Assembly (NCBI RefSeq): GCF_024586455.1
Contig: NC_065922.1
Coordinates: 26,532,089-26,596,088 of the forward strand
DNA: 64,000 bases
DNA from: Bactrocera neohumeralis
Lineage: Eukaryota > Arthropoda > Insecta > Diptera > Tephritidae
Direction: 5' to 3'
Shown piece by piece: positions 1 through 13,385 of the stretch (position 1 is its first letter; every line of letters begins with the position of its first letter). Below the pieces are notes generated by a model. It ran no database searches and was not told the DNA's origin. It worked only from the letters and a program-made list of their open reading frames with translations. The translations under genes and the position numbers were made by a program.

Positions 1-60
1 TTATATATATTTTTTTTTAATTCGTGCAAAACAATTTAAAAATTAACAAAACGGACTTAC

Positions 61-197
61 CTTTTTGTTAGTATTTAGCGGATTGCTTGTTTTATTTTTT
101 GTAGTTTCATGAAACCACGTGTTTGATAGATCGAATGTTTTGCATATTATAACTGCGTTGCCATTGTATCCCACTCGGATGCTCCGTTTTAGAAACC
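61..197 (-). CDS. Third coding exon of a secreted/membrane protein with a probable Ig-type domain (gene runs off the left edge)
   Basis: Seen: a branch-rich acceptor ending in CAG at 200-198 and a strong donor GTAAGT beginning at 60 bound a 137-nt exon. Joined to the exon at 7522-7673 (one base carried over) it is open throughout and ends in phase 0; the other two frames contain stops. It encodes GFLKRSIRVGYNGNAVIICK, then TFDLSNTWFHE, then a Lys/Asn/Thr-rich end with the sequon NKT. The pattern of a hydrophobic strand ending in a cysteine (VIIC) followed about 9 residues later by a buried Trp (NTWFHE) is what strands B and C of an immunoglobulin fold look like. Inference: N-terminal half of an extracellular Ig domain; the second cysteine would be in the next exon, left of the window. 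I do not recognise the exact gene. Confidence 0.6.
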
Positions 198-479
198 CTG
201 CAAAATAAATATGGGTGTAACAGTACAGAGTCGATAGAAAGTTAATATTATATTAGACAAATGCACCAGTGACAAAATAATTCCAGAACTTGAAGATCGA
301 AGCTGGTATATACTAGCATTGAGAAGGCAATCATCATCAGGCTATAGATATAACAAGATCAAAATTGACACGGACTGATCCATTTACTCCGCGTGCAAAC
401 TGAATTAATGAAAAATTTTTTCCCCAGATTGATACAACCATTTTTTATGTGAATAGTGTGAAATTCAATATTCATACAA

Positions 480-1065
480 ATGTCACTTAGTGAATTTGGC
501 AGCTATTTGTATACGACACGAAAGATTTGTCTGGCGGCCAAGAATTTAACATAGAGTTCAGTGAAGGTCGAGAAGTCTTTGATGACTGACGTCCTTGGAC
601 CTCTGTTGACGACGATAACATCGAACAAATTAGAGAAAGAGTACTTTAAAATCGTCTTTTTGACGATTCACTGAAATAACAAAGGACCTCAACATCTCTA
701 TTAGATCGACTTAACATACTTTAATTAATATTTTGAGTATGAGGGGAGTCAATGCTGAACTCGTACCAAATAACCTGAATCTCTTGCACAAACGACGTGG
801 AGGAAGAAGCTGAGGAACCTGCATTCGTCAATCGAATTATTACTATGTAGTGACGAGACATGGGTTTATGAATACGATGTCCAAACTGTCCAACAATCTA
901 GCGAATGGCGCTCAAAAAATTTGCCGCAACCAAAAAACCAAAATTCGTCAAGTGTATGGAAAATTAGATTAAGCGTTGCTTTTATTAGCTCAAAAGGTGC
1001 CTATTTTGAAGGCGCTAGTAAAGATTTGCATATTGAACTGTATCAGTCCGGGTCAAATTTGATTA
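480..1065 (+). mobile_element. Degraded mariner transposase, family 2, with right terminal repeat
   Basis: Conceptual reading with several frameshifts gives mariner landmarks: a GRPST-like linker remnant followed by DDDNIEQIRERVL near 600-650, and the catalytic-core motif DETWVYEYDVQTVQQSSEWR at about 852-911. The copy ends in CCGGGTCAAATTTGAT at 1048-1063, the terminal sequence shared by the relics at 8138, 31158 and 59945. No intact reading frame remains, so it cannot make transposase. The left end is not clear. Confidence 0.7.
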
Positions 1066-1914
1066 ATATGTGATTTTTCAATATAAAGTCTATATTCCGT
1101 CGCGAAAGTCAGACCCAATCGATTTATATAAAGCGTATGAGGTCAGTTGACCGAAGGTCGCCAAATATGGAAGCCTTAGACAATTTTTTATATGAATGTA
1201 TGTATCTTTCCGATAGAAAGCGTGATCACTTTAGATCTTTAACGGCTTCCGTGCCTATTCATTCATTTGGCACGAGGAGAAATAATTGAGTTTACAAAAA
1301 GAACCGGTTATTAAGGAACTTCTGACTACTTTGTCAAAATTTCTTCTTAAATGCCTCACTGGTAATAATTATAGTTGTTGACTGAGATAACTTGGCCTGA
1401 AATGTTTCATAACATAAAGTCATATAGTTGAAGTCAAATTATAAAGAATATTTAGCGCTAATTATATAATTATCACATGTTTCAATATAATTTATTATAA
1501 TTTGCGTCTAACTTAGTAGATTTCGAATTTCATTTGTACATTTGGAATATTGTTGAGCGACTTTTTGCATTCGCGGATGTTACGCGAGGCATATTAAAAA
1601 GCTTTCGCCGATATAACTTGCAACCGAGAAGAGAAGGCGATTCGCTTATGACTCCCTAAAACGAACGAAAATTACCACCAAATCCACAGGATGATTAATG
1701 GGCGATTACTAACCGCAATAATAGCATATATTTTCGTAAAAAAAAGTAAGAAAAATATGTTACCTAGCTCTTTTGGGGCACTTTTTTCATTCCTCGAGGC
1801 AATACACACTGTTCGCAATAAGAGATTTGCCCGATTCGTTGTTAACGACGAGGGCTTACTTTTAAGTTTAAACGTGTTTGTAAACGTTGACTGTAAACAT
1901 GCCTGTATATAGCA

Positions 1915-2010
1915 ACACATACATACATATGTATATATATATATATATATATACATATGTATATATAGCACACATGTATATGAAAGTATATACATACATA
2001 TGTACATGTA
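1915..2010. repeat. TATA/CATA/TATG microsatellite
   Basis: Alternating purine-pyrimidine tract built of ACATACATATGTATATAT units, partly self-complementary so it can form hairpins. Blocks of the same type recur across the window, for instance at 2576-2615, 4285-4320, 5375-5412, 7345-7372, 12405-12450, 13125-13155, 21640-21670, 25140-25170, 27475-27525, 27660-27700, 27750-27785, 36300-36335 and 37855-37925. They explain many short open frames rich in Tyr, Ile, Met, His and Cys. Confidence 0.85.
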
Positions 2011-2829
2011 TAAGGCAAGTGACCACAAGTAATGATTTCTCATTTCCTTTTCGTAAACAACAAACCTCAAGAATTTAGTTAATTGAGCCTCTTCCAGAGT
2101 ATTAATAACATCAGTTCACAAAATCCATTAAGTATTTCATCACTTAATCAAGCAAGCTCGACTAAGCATTATTACGTTTAAATATATGTACATATGTGTA
2201 TATGCATGTATGTAATTGATTTGTTTCAAAGAATTATGAATTTTTGGAAAAATTATAATAATATTTCCAAGCCAAGCTTCAATTCTCTAAGATCCGGCTT
2301 TATGCGAAATAATTTATCACAGCACTCACTAATTGAATAAATGGTGAAATTTCCGTTCATCTTTCAAAATTAGATAGGTACATACATATGCATATACTTA
2401 CACTACAGATATTTATGCAAAAAGTACTAGGCATTGGAAAAGATGCTTTAAAATAAATACATATGTACATATGGATGTATCTTTTCACACTTAATAAATT
2501 GTTAATTTTTAGCGGTAATCATAATTATTATTAAGCAGCTCTTTAAATAATTTGCCATTTAATTATTGCTTCTTATATATATATACATATGTATATACTT
2601 GTATGTATGTACTATATACAATTTGTGATGCAAGTTACAGTGCCCAGTAGGAAATATCTAGCAGTAAATCACACACTGGCGAAACTATAGCTCTAAAAGT
2701 GGATTTATATCGAATCTCGATATTTCCGCTTATATTTTCTCATTGAAACTTAAAGACAATTTTTTTAAAACTGTTTCAAAATTGTGTTTAATGTGCGAGC
2801 TTTTTCATGGTAAACTCCACACCTATAGG

Positions 2830-3190
2830 TTCTTTTTTCAATAGCCTCTTTATGACAGATCACGCGTGAGTCGTGTCAAGCTGTCATGTTATTTTTGTTC
2901 AGTATTGTTTGGCATGGGACAATCTCGCTCCGATTCAGGTCTTGGAGTAAAACACCACGCGTGTCATTCGCCAGTTACCGGTCGAATGCTCGAACGATTA
3001 ATCGAAAATTGGACTCAACGGATGGACCATCTGAGATGTAGCCGCGGCCAACATTAGAAAGAGATAATCTTCAGAAAAATAAATGCCAAAAAAATGAATG
3101 ATAATAAACATTCTCCACTAAATTTGAAGTATATGTATTTTTTCTTTAAAAAAGTAGGGAACCTCGAAATGCAATTTTTTTTGCAAGATA
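2830..3190 (+). mobile_element. 3' end of a Tc1/mariner-like element (copy 1)
   Basis: The stretch from about 2925 reads, with one frameshift, SRSDSGLGVKHHACHSPVTG and MLERLIENW, and closes with an arginine/cysteine-rich end and a stop at about 3055. The same sequence, including the AT-rich 3' flank ending in CTCCACTAAATTTGAAGT, recurs at 12020-12260. MLERVIENW followed by a basic His-containing end is the usual C-terminus of insect Tc1/mariner-like transposases. This copy lacks the catalytic part. Confidence 0.55.
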
Positions 3191-3239
3191 TCTGTGAATT
3201 AAAATTTTTTTCCTTACAAGAACTTGATTCTGATCGTTC

Positions 3240-4200
3240 AGTTTATATGGCATAAATAGTGAAATTTCTCCCACCGTCGCAGTGTTTTTGTTGGGCTAAA
3301 GAATGCCCGCATGTGGGGGCGTGGCAAAAACATGTGTTTAAAATATATTCTTAAAGTCAGTCCGTCCGTTTATCAGAGATAGTTTGAACGAAATATTACT
3401 AAAATAGTGTACCTGTCCGGTCATTGGAACGTACTAATGTCCGGTTATAAGACATTATTTTATTCGAAAATAATAAAGGAAAGGATGTGTTCATGAAATT
3501 TGTCCAGTTATGGGAGATGTCAAGCTATAAGAACTGTACATAATGAAAAATTTCACTATATACTACTATATACGTTTCCGACAAATGAGCAACTTTTTGG
3601 GGATAATATATACATACATATACTTTATAGGGTCACCGACGTTGCCTTTCGGGCTTTACAAACTACGAGGCAAAGTTTATATATCCAGTATAGGATATAA
3701 AGATTCAGCAATTTCATCAATTAATTGGAGGTCTCACGGATATCAGAAGGATTGCAGTGTTCCACATAATTTGATATTGTATCACTATATAAAAAACACC
3801 AAGGTCCATTCGTTAGATAATAGTTTCCAGGTAAATGATATATCCAAATATTGTTCAAAATTTCAAAAGAATTGGTGCAGTAGTTGTGAAGTTATGAAGG
3901 GCTTTGACATTAAAAACGCGAGTTGTAGAAAAAACATTTTGAAGTTTCGAACACTAAAAAATATACAGTAGATTCATTCGTTTACAAGACAGTCGACTAC
4001 GAAGTTTTTACACAATACCATGTTAGAAGATCTGACCAAAATCTGGTTAATGTTCTGGGTATGAAACGGTTCAATGCTAGACTTATATCAAATGACCTGA
4101 AAATTGGCAAAAACATATATTGCTGTTCGGGAGTTCCGAAAAAATCTGGGCATAAAACTGTCTCGAAATTTCGGTAAACACTTTCAGACTTCAAATCGTA
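3240..4200. repeat. Interspersed repeat debris
   Basis: Contains pieces recognisable elsewhere in the window: GGGGGCGTGGCAAAAACATG near 3316, a CAGTCCGTCCGTTTATCAG phrase near 3357, and an intergenic-repeat phrase TATATACTTTATAGGGTC near 3618, similar to 56048-56065. It resembles the repeat class best preserved at 16755-17785. The open frame at 3543-3971 lies inside it and has no recognisable domain, so I do not call it a gene. Confidence 0.4.
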
Positions 4201-7200
4201 TGACATGTTCGAATCGAATTTAGTGGAACTCCAGTGAATTACAGAACATGCCTAATTGTCACATATTTCCCTTCGTTTAAATGAATTTTATTATACATAT
4301 GTAAGTATGTAAATACTATTATATTTTCTCCAGTAATTCTGATAATGGCGCGAACAAAGCACTCAGCTGTTTCAGAAGTTCAACAATTGTTGACGGGCTT
4401 TTATTTCTTAAGCGTGCAATTTACTGCTACATAAACAATAAAATTAAAGAAGTGTGGCTTTGTAATTACAAATAAATATACATACATACATATATTATTT
4501 TGATTGCTCCAATATTTTCGGGGAATACTTTACGATGCTACAACAACATCTCACACTTTTCACTTCCATGGAATACAATTAACACTTAACGTGCAAAATA
4601 TTTAAACATCTACACGAAAAACCTCATATCGCTTTATGTACAAACCTGGACTATCCGTACATACATATGAACATAAGCACTTGTATTGCCTTAGAAAAGT
4701 GACAGGTGCACCATACCGGCACGACAGAATGAAATACAAAACCAAAACCAGAAAACTCGAATTATTACAGCGAATTTCGAAGTTACATACACACTATGTA
4801 CATATTCTGGAAAGGTGCACTCGCACATACGAATTTACCCTGTAGGAAAAAGGAAGATAATATAGCATAGCAAACAAATGAACCGATCAAATGATAAACC
4901 AATCAAGAATTGTAGTTGGAGAACTTGGCTCTGATCAAAATCAAGAAACATTCTTTATAAATTTTCCTACGGGGCATTTATGACATGATTACACTTATAT
5001 ACATATGTACTTACAAGCGCATAAACAGTGGCACACTCCTGAATATGGCCAAGAGCTATTGGATTTCTTTGAAAACAGTAATTTGACATTTGTTACGATG
5101 TTTTCTTCTATTCTGAGATTTTGCGGGCATACATATGTACATACAAACTAATAAAGTAAATAAACCTAAAGTGTAAACAAATCAACAGCAATAAAATTAC
5201 ATTGATAATCGGTCGGTGATGTAGGAATTATAACGCCGTTATGACGGTATTTTATAGAATGAGAAATTAAAAGTTTCATTAATAGGAAAACGTCGAAATT
5301 GATGAACAAATGGTGATTTATTGCAATCTCGCAAAATGTCAAGAACACAAGAACTGTAGGTGCATCCAAGTATGTGCATATGTATATGTACATATGTATG
5401 TATATATACATATAAAGTGAAATTCCTCAATAAAGACAATCCTCTTAACCGGACAGCTCCATAACTGGACAAATATCACTATTTCTTATTTAAGTATGTA
5501 TATGGTAATATGTGTGAACTGCGAATGTCACTGAAAGGCCTTTGAAATGCACGAGGTGTCGATAAAAAATAATTGTGCATATGTATATACATATATATAT
5601 TTACTCATTTTCTGGTTTATGCGATTGCAATAAAAATTGCAAATGAGAAAATTTATGGAATGACGGGTATGTAAATGTAAGCACAGTTCAAGGAATTGTG
5701 GGAGATTTCACTAGGGTCACAGATATCAATCACAACAATTGAGATCTTGAACTCTACAATTGGGTTCAAAAATCGTAATCATATGTACATATGTAAATAC
5801 TTCTCAATCAACAACAACATCATATAAGTAAATAAAGAAATTTCTAGATTTATAGTAGTCAATGTAGTAAATTAGTCTAAAACCGATGGTCCACCAATCC
5901 ATTCTACTAAATTAAGGCAACCTTCTTTCGTGACGATTAAAAATAACGAAGCCGCCACAACAAAATTTCTAAAGTAAGAACGGCTTACTCTTATCTACAT
6001 ATTTCTTAGGTTAGGGTTATTCACGTTTTATTGAACTTAGTTTCTATATAAGTAATTAGTGTACAAATTATGGAGTCAAAATTCAAAATTTTAAATTAAA
6101 AAAGTGTAAAAGGTATGTTAAGGTGTTGCTTAAGTTAAAGTCCTATGCAATAGCGTCACCCATAACAGAGGTTTGCCATTACTGAAACCACTTAAGGCAA
6201 ACAACATTTCATATGTCAGAGTAAGTAAACCACACTAAGTATGACAAAACCATAACCAGCAGCATATCTGAACAGTTCACTGGATTGTCTTTTATCCGTC
6301 CTACGTTTTCGAAGACATGACATGAAGCTTTGGCAAAACTGTCATCATTTTGTTTGACAATTTAGCTGAGGACACTACATTCTGCAAACGCATCATTACA
6401 GGCGAAGAGACGTTAGCTATACAAAGCAAATGGCATTTCAAAAATGAGCCGTAACCGAAAACAATAATAGATTTATATTAAAATACGTAAAAATGTTTTT
6501 TGTTTTGTCAGTCTAGCCAGCTCAACGGGCGTTTATATAATATTAAATAAAAAGGTGTCATAAAAAATTCAAGGAATACATAAGCGAAATTCGCCAAACC
6601 GTAGATGAGCTTAGAACCCAAGACAACTGGAGCCTTGCCTCTCAACGAAACTAGCCTTACATTTTTATTTATACGTAACGCTTTGACATACTTACATACA
6701 TATATGGTACAGAACTTCTTACATTTGATGATACTTCCAAATGGTAGATGGATGTTATAAGAAGCTAATTCATTTTATTAACATATATGGATTTCTAATA
6801 CCTTCCGCCCAGAAACAATCCTGCTGAATAGACTAAAATTAATTCAAAGCCCCCGATGATGGTTGCATTAAATATTCTCTTAGCAATCAAATATATACAT
6901 ATGTACATACACATCTCCCTCCTCGTCTAGCTTTGTTAACAACTTCCAAGCGAAAAAAGAAGAATTTAAAGACAAATAAAGAAGTCATTTAAGGTCTTGA
7001 AATAAAAAGAATAACATGGATACGAAGTAAACTGTAGAACAGATTTATTTCAAACAGGACAAATAAAGGACAATAATTGCTAGACATTTAAAAATACATG
7101 TCTTTACAGACTCGTAATCACAATCTCAGGACACAATGGACATTTGGTGAGTATTTGCGAAAATAGGCTTCTCAGAAAGGAACCGTTTTAGGATATGCGT

Positions 7201-7521
7201 TAAGCTTTTCTAGGAAGCCAACTGATATTCAATATGATATTACGGGCATAAGCAGATTCTCTTAAACAAAAACTAGCATCAATTCGTAAACCAACCTTCT
7301 TTTCTAGCTCACTGAACATTGTAATAAAAATAACAAAGTTAAAAGGTACATACATACATACATACATATGAACACCATGAGTGCAATACCACTAAAGCAG
7401 ATCATGAATAACCCTATTGTGTTTGAGTGACGTGTAAATAAAGTGCAAAAATAAACCACACTTATTTACTGTTCGGCTATTTCGCACGTGCTTATTCTGT
7501 AAGCATGTGCTAAGCACTTAC

Positions 7522-7673
7522 CTGGCGTTGAAGGGTTCAATGACGGTGTTGCCGCCACCGTTGTCAGCACTGTCGCCGCTGTTGTCGCCATCGCTATAGC
7601 CGACGCATCCACCGTCACTGTGGCGATCGCGTGCAGCAGTATTGTGCCGACGGAGAGTATTGCTATTCGCCAA
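7522..7673 (-). CDS. Second coding exon of the Ig-type gene: signal-peptide core and Ala/Thr-rich linker
   Basis: Seen: acceptor TTTCAG at 7679-7674 and donor GTAAGT starting at 7521 bound 152 nt. Base composition here is markedly GC-richer than the surrounding intron, as expected of coding sequence. With two bases carried in from 35136-35170 and one base carried out to 61-197 the frame is open: SWRIAILSVGTILLHAIATV, then TVDASAIAMATTAATV and TPSLNPSTP. WRIAILSVGTILLHAIA is a hydrophobic h-region with a plausible cleavage site near VDASA. The alternative frame beginning LANSNTLRR is also open within this exon, but it meets a stop in the next exon. Inference: the protein enters the secretory pathway. 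Gene identity unknown. Confidence 0.65.
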
Positions 7674-8137
7674 CTGAAAGTAAATGATGGGAAGAAATAA
7701 CTGAAATTAGTCGTCAGCTTAAGCTACAAAAGTACACATATGAATTATATACATACATACATACATAAGTCTGTGTTATGTTGTGGTGTTGTACCACCTA
7801 TAAGTACCGCTAATTGGTTAAATACACTTAAAATAATGGGTAGGTCAGGTTGATAAATGTGAAGGTTGCAAGAATGGAAATGGTATTATTTATTTCCAAT
7901 AAAGAGAAATGTTCAATGAATTTATTGTTTAATGGCTGAAGGGTTCTTGGAATCTACTGGCAATTAAACGAATGCATTTGCTTACGCATTTGAGGCAAAA
8001 GGCGGTACTTATGGAAATGGTGCGACAAAAGTAAGCAACAGCGATTTATTAAAAAATAATATTATAATAAAAATATTATTATTAATATAAAAATAGGATT
8101 TTAAATGATAGAACTCAAAAAATATAGTATTACATGT

Positions 8138-8400
8138 GATCAAATTTGACCCGGTCTGACAAAAAAAAAACATTTTCCCACATTTTAATATTTATTTATT
8201 ATCCCCTTCAAAAGAGACTCTTTTTGAGTCAATATAAGCATTATAATGTTTAATCCAACCATACACATTTTATAAGCCACAGCCGAGATGACTCTCAGTG
8301 CTTTCAGCGGATTTTCTAAATTTCTGAACCGTTTCGACATAATATTCATAAATACATACATGTCTCGTTACTGGTAGTAATACGTTTGATGTGTGTAGGG
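8138..8400 (-). mobile_element. Mariner family 2 fragment, C-terminal end
   Basis: Begins with the family-2 terminal sequence GATCAAATTTGACCCGG at 8138-8154. The minus strand downstream reads as a broken C-terminal transposase: EYYVETVQKFRKSAESTE and then ESHLGCGL. Only the last third of the transposase is left and it is frameshifted. Confidence 0.6.
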
Positions 8401-8867
8401 TATAATAACAATTTTTTTTGAAACATAATTCCAAGCTTCTACTAAAAAAAAATGATAAATGTTGTCCAAGCTCTGTGCCTAGCGAAGCAACATTTCATTT
8501 GCTAGTTCGCGGTAGCTCACCCCGGACAAAAAAAGGTTACGCTTCTCAGCAAGGATTAACTTTTTTATTTGCGATTTTTTAGTATTCATAAATGCGATCT
8601 ATATAGATTACCTCGAGCTTAAACCGAATTCTTGGATCTATTTGACCTCGTGTAATTTTTTTTGCCCTAAACTTTAAATAGTCACTTTCCAGACTTTGAA
8701 TCGAACGTTGCCTATTTTGCACCCCTCTTCAGGCGGTTTAAACAGTTGGAGCACTGCAAAGTGAGAAATATGTCACAATATTTACAACATTTCTTTTGTA
8801 GACTAAATACTTATCGGACCGCCAAGGTATGTTAAATAGTAAAAGCTAATTTGATCCAAGAAATTGT

Positions 8868-9200
8868 TTTATACTCTGAACGGGGTATATTAAGTTTGCC
8901 ACGAAGTTTGTAACACCCAGAAGGAAATGTCGACGCCCCTATGAAGTATAGATACACAAGATCAGCATGATGCGCTGAGTCTAATTAGCCTTGTCCGTTA
9001 GTCCAACTGTATATATTCGAACTAATCCCTCAGTCAATTCCCACTAATCCCTCAGACTCATATCGATAAGTTGCTTGATACACGACCTTTTCTCGCCAAT
9101 AAGTACTCATTTGTCAGAACCACTGATATCGGAGCACTATACCATAGAGCTGTCATACAAATTGATCGATCAAAATCAAAACCATGTATGAAGAACTTAT
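8868..9200. repeat. Interspersed repeat (TATACTCTGAACGGGGTATATTAAG class)
   Basis: Starts TATACTCTGAACGGGG and runs through AGTTTGTAACACCCAGAAGG and CTTGTCCGTTAGTCCAACTG to GATCGATCAAAATCAA. A second copy lies in reverse orientation at about 19985-20375 (its end reads CTTGTTCAGAGTATAAA), and related 3' parts occur at 33850-34110. It is noncoding in all frames. Repeats of this wording are, from memory, very common in tephritid genomes. Confidence 0.6.
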
Positions 9201-11529
9201 TATTTAACCAGATATCTTCACGAATCGTTATTGTCTAAGTATGCGCCACAATCTCCGAGACAAATTTTTTTCGATCCGATCACTATATCATATACCAAAG
9301 CTTTCATACGCACTAAACGGTCAAAATCAAAATAAAGTTCTTTTATGCTATGAGAAATGCACTTTTGAAGGGTATTTAAGCTTTGGTGCAGCACAAATGA
9401 ACGTTTTTCCACTCTTCAAACATTCTGACATTATTGTGTGGTCGACTTTTTAAGTTCACTTCCCTTGTTTTTTTTCCTTTTTTAGGTAACTTTGTACTTC
9501 TCTGAAATCACTTGAATTCGAAGTCTTAAAATGCCTTGGTAAAAATAAAAAAATATCGATTTAGCAAATTTCCATGGAACTCTTGTTTTTTTTTATCTGG
9601 TTAAATTTTTTACTTTTTCAACACAATAACTTGATAAACTTAATCAACAAACACATTTTCCACCGCAAAAGTGCGTAATAATTATATAAATAAGTAATTA
9701 CCATTGTAATCTGGACAGCATATTATATACTTATGAGAGAAAGTGTTTGTAAGAAAGTTATTCACTAGGCAGTCGAGAAGAAACTTCAATAGACTAAAGC
9801 TTTGTCTAACTAATTATAAAATTCGGACTGAAGTGGTGCCTTTATAATCTCTCATTAATAACAGATAAGTTTAAAGTGAAGATTAAGAAAGATTCATACA
9901 CAAACCGAGGCAAGTATTTATATAAACGAGTGTGAACTGGAAAAGCATAAATACTAGTAATTTGTACAAACAACTGTATTATTGTGTAAATACAAATAAG
10001 CATTTATAAATCGCATAATAACTTGTCATCTATCATTTACGTTAATCAGATTACCCAGAATCCATAACCGAAAGGAAAAACATACGAAAAAGCACCATTT
10101 TCCTGGGACTCCGGAAATTGCACTCATACCATCAATAGGCTTTCATTGAGACAATAACTTAAACGTAATAAAGTTGCTTAATTCGCATTTGTTTATATTT
10201 AAAAAAAGGGAGATAAAGAATGCAATTCGTAGAAAACTTGTTATCAATTGAACTTTTCATGCGTTCCCACTGACGTGCAGCGATTTCGGAGTATGTGACA
10301 TTTGCGCAAATGACAAGTGGATTCGAAATTATTACATTTCAACCACACAAATCTAAATGTATACATGTATATATGTATGTATGTACGTCTGTTTAATGCT
10401 TGCGAAATTCGTCAAATGGCATATGTTTTGATTGTACACACAAATGCACATCACTCATACGCCCCAGCGTACTTGAGATCAAAATACAATTCATTGGGGA
10501 TTCGTGAGCAACATACATACATATAATCATTAATGCATGCGCATGTGTGGCCAAAGAGATAATAATATTGATATTAAGTTGACCACACTTGTTGCTGCAC
10601 AGACGTCACATTGCAAATATCGCCAGATGTAGAGTACAGCGATCTTTAGTAATGAGATTTAAGCGAATACCAAGAAGAGAAATATAAAATTCGAGGAAGT
10701 TTTTTGATAATTTTAAATAAGTAAATAAAATATAAACGAATAAATTTTACAATATATACATATACATATATGTCTATGCAAAATCAGAGAATTTGTCTTA
10801 CGAAGAAAAAAGGCCGAAATCAGAGAGATTGCTTTAGAGCTTTAAGGACTGCGAAACGAATATATGTACATATATGGCTTCATCATATGTATTGACAACG
10901 TGTTGCTTCTTCCGAAAAAAAAATAAAATAAGAATATGAAAAGGGTCAGTTAATAGTTTCAGATTGTACCGTTTTTATTAACACTTTTATTTACAACGGG
11001 AAAGATAAGTATTTACTCCGAAGTCATTTTAGGGGATGAAAAATTTGATTTTGCTTGGTTTCAAGTAACTGAGTTATAAATATAACTGTTATGTTAGACC
11101 TCGGAAGTCTCTGTTTAATCAGAGACTTCACCGTTTCCTAAATATTAATGTCAATAAAAAAAATGAATCGAATTTTAAGGTCTGAGTTTTTCGACATTTT
11201 ACCAAATCCAAGTCTGAAAATAGAACCAGTTGATATTACCAGACTAACAGAGAGCTCTCATGTGTTCCAACTTGGTAAACGGATCGGTCATATTCATTCA
11301 GACTGTTCCAGACTCAATCAAGAAGAACGCATTTTGTTCTAAGCTGTATTCGATTCGTTAGGCATTGAGGAGTGCGGAATCGTACAAACTATTCCAGACA
11401 AAAGAAACTGATGCACTGCAATCTCTCGTTTCTTTATTCTTTAATGTAAAATTTTGGTAAAATTCAAGTTTAAAACATTGCCATTTTTATTGTCATTATG
11501 CGGACAATGTCTTGTAGTAGATACTTTTT

Positions 11530-12300
11530 TGTTAAGTTTTATCCACGGAGAAGGAGCAACATTGGATCTTTTCTTGTCAGCGATCGAGCGTAAATCGAAA
11601 AATTTTTAATTTTTTTTATTCGATTCGGCACTGTTCGCAGTAACTCGGACTGACATATGGAACGACTTGGCGCATTTAACGTCAAGATCTTAAATTGAAA
11701 GCGTACAAAATACAGCTTGAACTGAAGACCGTCGAAAAGTTCCAAGAAGATCCAACATTTTCGAGCCAAATTTTGTTCAGCGATGGGACTCATTTCCGGC
11801 TCAATGGGTTTGTAAACGAAGAGCAACCTGAAGAGATTCAACAGCTGCCTTTTTATTCAGAAGAAAAACGGTTTACTGTGGTTTGTGGGCCGATGGAATC
11901 ATCGTTTCAACAAGACGGCGCCACTTCCCACACATCACATCATTCAATGGATTTATTGTGAGCAGATAATTTTACGTTTCGGGCCGGTCGACATTTTCAT
12001 ATGGTATAAGTGAAGTCTAAAGTCTATGCGGACAATCCCGCTTCGATTCAAGTCTTGGAGCAAAACATCACGCGTGTCATTCGCTAGTTACTAGACGAAA
12101 TGCTCGAACGAGTCATTGAAAATTGGATTCAACGGATAGGGCATCTGAAGCGTAACCGCGACCAACATTTGAAGTAGATAATTTTCAAAACATAAAAGCC
12201 AAAGAATGTTCTTTCGAATGATAATAAATACTCTCCACTAAATTTGAAGTTTCTATGTTTTTTCTTTAAAAAAAAGTAGTGAAGCTTGAAATGGAATCAC
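11530..12300 (+). mobile_element. Degraded Tc1/mariner-like element (copy 2, longer)
   Basis: The plus strand at 11695-11825 reads KAYKIQLELKTVEKFQEDPT, then ILFSDGTHFRLNGFVNEE. The SD-x-x-HF-x-LNGFVN motif is the second catalytic region of an insect Tc1/mariner-like transposase family, with Gly-Thr where the usual residues are Glu-Ala. After a frameshifted middle the C-terminal MLERVIENW segment (about 12098-12125) and AT-rich tail match the copy at 2830-3190. Several stops make it inactive. The start is unclear; 11148-11342 may belong to it. Confidence 0.6.
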
Positions 12301-13254
12301 CCTATACATACATACATATATAATAAAAATTGAACTACAAATCCACAGTATCAAACAATGCAAAGGCTTTGTTTAAATATTTGATAATTATAAAAGTACC
12401 TATATATGTATGTATTTATAAAATATATGTATATGTACATATATAATATAGTATTGCGATAAAGACGTATAATAAAGTTTGCGTTTTTTGTACAGTGTAC
12501 TTTCATGTATGCTGAGAATTTATACGCATTAACTTAAATACACGAATTACGGAAATGTACACAATCGTCTCTAAATTGTACATAAATTTATAAAAAACAT
12601 ATAAGTATACCGCTTGTACATACGCTAATGCATATTAAGCGAGAATAAAAACGCTATATTTCCTATTGTTATGTACATATGTACATAAGTATGTACCTAT
12701 GAATGTATAATTAATTAAAAAAGAGAGCAAAATGTTTGATTTTACGCGCAATAAAACTATTCTTGCATACATATAAACACATACTTACATACATACATAT
12801 GTACCACGTGTTGATAACTTAAATATTGCGATTATGTGAAGCCTTACTTCCAGCATGTGTTGACTTTGAGCCCTTTTTAGTACAGTAAAACAAATATATG
12901 CGCTACATTTATACAAACATAACCAAAACAAACCAAAAATGATGGAAATTATACTATTTACTCGGTTATCAAAAGTTCATTAGTTATATGTATGTATGTT
13001 TAAATAAAACCCCAAAATTAATCTACATTTCGAACCGAAATAAAACACATCTACAATTCCCATTCTGTGAAACCCGGAGCGAATTGTTTAACAGCTTTCG
13101 AGAATATTTGCCGCTCATATGTAGCTACAGATGTACATACATATGTACATATGTATTTCTCACAAAACTTTTACGAACAAATTTATAGAAGCAAACCAAA
13201 TAACAACAACTAACACCGGCATTAGTCGCATCACTGCTAAGAGAGCTTTTTTAT

Positions 13255-13385
13255 TAGAAGTCCGCTAAGGCATGTATAGCATTTTTATACTCTTACAACA
13301 TGTTTCTACAGGATATAATAGTTTTGTTCACCAAAATGAAATGTTCGATTACACCCGAACTTAGCTCTTCCTTATTTGTTCTAAT
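13255..13385 (-). repeat. Fragment of the 16755-17785 repeat class, reverse orientation
   Basis: The minus strand reads AGGAAGAGCTAAGTTCGGG then TGTAATCGAACATTTCA, and closes at a TATTATATCCTGTAGAAACATG phrase. This is the head of the repeat that is nearly complete at 16755-17785. A related phrase (TTATACTCTTGCAACCTG) occurs at 18825-18900. Confidence 0.65.

Larger units (their letters stand above)
198..7521 (-). other. Intron 2 of the Ig-type gene; repeat-rich, no further exon seen
   Basis: This 7.3-kb gap between two phase-matched exons carries a mariner relic (480-1065), the tail of a Tc1/mariner-like element (about 2830-3190), interspersed-repeat debris (about 3240-4200) and many ACATACATATGTAC-type microsatellites (for example 1915-2010, 2576-2615, 5375-5410). 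I find no splice-bounded open exon and no RNA gene in it. Short reading frames are random or transposon derived. Confidence 0.55.

Noticed and set aside
3543..3971. 142-codon plus-strand frame
   Set aside because: Lies within interspersed-repeat debris and has no conserved domain.
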